Shown piece after piece: positions 4,471-6,187 of a stretch of DNA of 6,187 bases. The DNA comes from Lentisphaerota bacterium (GTDB lineage Bacteria; Verrucomicrobiota; Lentisphaeria; Oligosphaerales; Oligosphaeraceae), in assembly GCA_012799755.1 (NCBI GenBank), contig JAAZKQ010000599.1, positions 1 to 6,187 of the forward strand, written 5' to 3'. Under the pieces are notes generated by a model. That model did not search any database and was not told the DNA's origin. It saw only the letters and a program-made list of their open reading frames with translations. A program made the translations under genes and the position numbers. The stretch's first letter is position 1, and each line of letters starts with the position of its first letter.

Positions 4471-6187
4471 TCAGGGTATGCGGAACAGCACAAAGCCGTC
4501 ATCAAGCCGCTGACCTTCAACCAGGGTGCGGAGCAACAGGTAGCCGCCGCTGACCGGCACGCCAAGGTCGAGCTTGCATTCGTACACGCCATCCAGATCG
4601 TCGTCGCTGAAGACGGCGACCTTGCGGTTATTGCCCATGAATTCAATCCAGCCGGACGCCGCTGTGTAGAACTGGATTTCATAGGAGACACCGGCGTAAT
4701 TGCTGCTTGCCGGATCGCTGAAGAGAACGACGGCGTTGGGATCGCCCGCCGCCGCGGCAGCATGGCTGAGTATGGGCGCGGCGTTCTGAGCGACAACGGC
4801 AAAGTCCTGCCCGGGCGAACTCAGCTCCTGGCCGGCCGCGTCAATCGCCACCACCCGCCAGAAGTACACGCCGGCGGGCAGGGTGACCGTGGCATGGCAG
4901 TCAAGCAAATCGCGTTGCACCGCCACCTCGTTGCCGTTACCATCGTAAACGAGCAGCTCATAGCTTTCACCCCACACGATGGCCGGCCAGCTGAACAGCA
5001 CCGGGGTCGTGTCGCCGCCCAGCAGGATATTCTGTCCCGCCAACGGCATAAAGCCCGCCACCGGCCAGGAATCGCGGCCATCCTGCCCGTCTTTGGCAAT
5101 AACAACCTGGCAGCTGGCCGCCTGCACGGCCTCGCCCAGGGGATTGATCGCCAATACCGTCACGTCATATATGCCGGCCATGAAAAATTCAACTTGGCGG
5201 ACACTGTTGGGCAGGACAAAGCCATCTTCGTTGGCCTCGACAAAGACAGACTCCGTTGCCGGCAAATAAACTTCCCTGCCCTTGCGAATGCTCAGCCGGT
5301 ACTTGCTGGCCAGGGGCAAGTCAATATTCAGGACGACCACATTGTCGCCATCCGGCGGGCCGGCAACGACGGCGCCAGTCTCCGGCAACTGATATTCCGG
5401 CGTGACGATATCGGGCTCAAAGCACAGCTCGTCGCTATTCCATTTACTGACCTTGAAGGTATAGTCCACGCCGCTGAGCAATCCCGGACAACCGACTTTC
5501 AGGTAATCAGCCGGCTTGACCTGGGCGCCGCGCACCACCATGCTGGTGACCAGCTCGTCCCCGCGATACACCTTCACCTGACGCGGGCCATCACCGACCT
5601 CGCCAAGGTCATAGACCGGATACCACGGCGAGGGATTGGGACCTATCCAGTTGAAGTCCGCCCTCAATGTGATATTGCCGACGAAGCCGACCGGCAGCTG
5701 TGCAACAACCTGTCCGGGGGCAAAGGCATCGTCCGTTCCGTCGTAGGCAACGACTCGCCATTGCCCAAACTCCCAGTCGGCCGGATTATCCGGCGTGACC
5801 GCCGGAATAACCACGGCTTCCTCCAGCACACCCTCAAACGTGCGAGTGTATTGGCCATCAGCAAGTTCCCAGCCGCTTGCATCCGCCAGCTTGCCGCGCC
5901 GCGAAATGAGCGTGATGGTGTAGGTGATGCACTTGTATGTGGCTTCGACCGTGACATCGCCTTCAGGCATGACGAAGCTCGTGGTCGCTGCGTTTTCATT
6001 GGCGAAGGTCACGTCGGCGCTCGTCCATTTGTCGAACGTCTTTCCAGCCGGCGGCGCCTTGGCGATGATCTCGACCGTCGCGCCGGCGTAATAGCTGCCG
6101 GAGCCACTGCCACTTTCCACTGTGGCAAGGTATTTCGCGTTTTCCGCAAAATTCGCAGTGACCTTGCCGTCAGCGGTCAGGGTGACA
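4471..6187 (-). CDS. Partial surface/secreted multidomain protein with InlB-type repeats and Fn3-like domains
   Basis: The reading frame is open to the window edge, so the N-terminus is missing; 571 residues are visible. A GTG at 6118-6120 is not the start, because upstream codons continue the same fold (VTLTADGKVTANF, the typical end of a preceding InlB B-type repeat). Visible residues 19-85 form another such repeat (YYAGATVEIIA, FDKWTS, SFVMPEGDVTVEATYK). Residues 89-179 form a divergent third (YTITLISRRGKL, FGQWRVV, ITLRADFNW). Then come Ig/Fn3-like sandwich segments, the clearest at about 378-466 (FSWPAIVWGESYELLVYDG, AGVYFWRVVAIDAAG). The protein ends VLFRIP with no LPXTG, PEP-CTERM or type IX sorting motif that I can see. 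Such proteins are usually large, exported and adhesive or scaffolding. No enzyme motif is present. Confidence 0.85.
   Translation of the reverse strand, partial: VTLTADGKVTANFAENAKYLATVESGSGSGSYYAGATVEIIAKAPPAGKTFDKWTSADVTFANENAATTSFVMPEGDVTVEATYKCITYTITLISRRGKLADASGWELADGQYTRTFEGVLEEAVVIPAVTPDNPADWEFGQWRVVAYDGTDDAFAPGQVVAQLPVGFVGNITLRADFNWIGPNPSPWYPVYDLGEVGDGPRQVKVYRGDELVTSMVVRGAQVKPADYLKVGCPGLLSGVDYTFKVSKWNSDELCFEPDIVTPEYQLPETGAVVAGPPDGDNVVVLNIDLPLASKYRLSIRKGREVYLPATESVFVEANEDGFVLPNSVRQVEFFMAGIYDVTVLAINPLGEAVQAASCQVVIAKDGQDGRDSWPVAGFMPLAGQNILLGGDTTPVLFSWPAIVWGESYELLVYDGNGNEVAVQRDLLDCHATVTLPAGVYFWRVVAIDAAGQELSSPGQDFAVVAQNAAPILSHAAAAAGDPNAVVLFSDPASSNYAGVSYEIQFYTAASGWIEFMGNNRKVAVFSDDDLDGVYECKLDLGVPVSGGYLLLRTLVEGQRLDDGFVLFRIP

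Noticed and set aside
6118..6120. GTG as true start of the 4471 gene
   Set aside because: No ribosome-binding site, and the upstream in-frame codons to the window edge encode the end of a preceding InlB-type repeat.

Overview
The window carries a toxin-antitoxin module boxed in by two copies of a short inverted-repeat mobile element (about 1-1300), followed by three large envelope-type genes (1521-6187). All five genes lie on the minus strand. The organism looks like a Gram-negative, G+C-rich bacterium: there is a predicted outer-membrane barrel ending in Phe and a secreted propeller protein. The many short palindromes and the degenerate 9-base repeats (ATGGAC/GTCCAT and AATCTGCG types) remind me of Lentisphaerota, Kiritimatiellota and other PVC-group genomes. 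That placement is an impression, not something the sequence proves.

Left part. Positions 280-911 hold vapC and vapB, a type II PIN-domain toxin and AbrB-fold antitoxin. They are joined by a TGATG stop/start overlap and have a good sigma-70-type promoter (950-979) with dyads at the -10 element. A 260-bp element (20-279) ends one base before the vapC stop codon, and a 253-bp copy in the same orientation (1011-1263) lies 31 bp beyond the vapB -35 box. The copies differ by 11 substitutions in 252 aligned bases plus indels of 1 and 8 bases. The left copy has perfect 21-bp terminal inverted repeats beginning GTAAGCG, as in the IS66 family. Inside are arrays of ATGGAC and GTCCAT spaced by 9 bases that form one large hairpin, then a string of four smaller hairpins. 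No transposase is present, so these are MITE-like, and the pair with vapBC between them resembles a 1244-bp composite cassette.

Middle gap. Positions 1264-1520 contain no gene. They hold a 10-bp-stem hairpin and clusters of a degenerate 9-base repeat that run into A-rich tails.

Right part. In transcription order come a partial surface or secreted protein with InlB-type repeats and Fn3-like domains (6187-4471), a predicted beta-barrel protein (4352-3399), and a secreted PD40/TolB-like propeller protein with a C-terminal GWNL-type domain (3173-1521). The gaps between them (118 and 225 bp) contain strong stem-loops without T-tracts. All three genes appear to act at the cell envelope or outside it. 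A shared pathway cannot be shown from this sequence.
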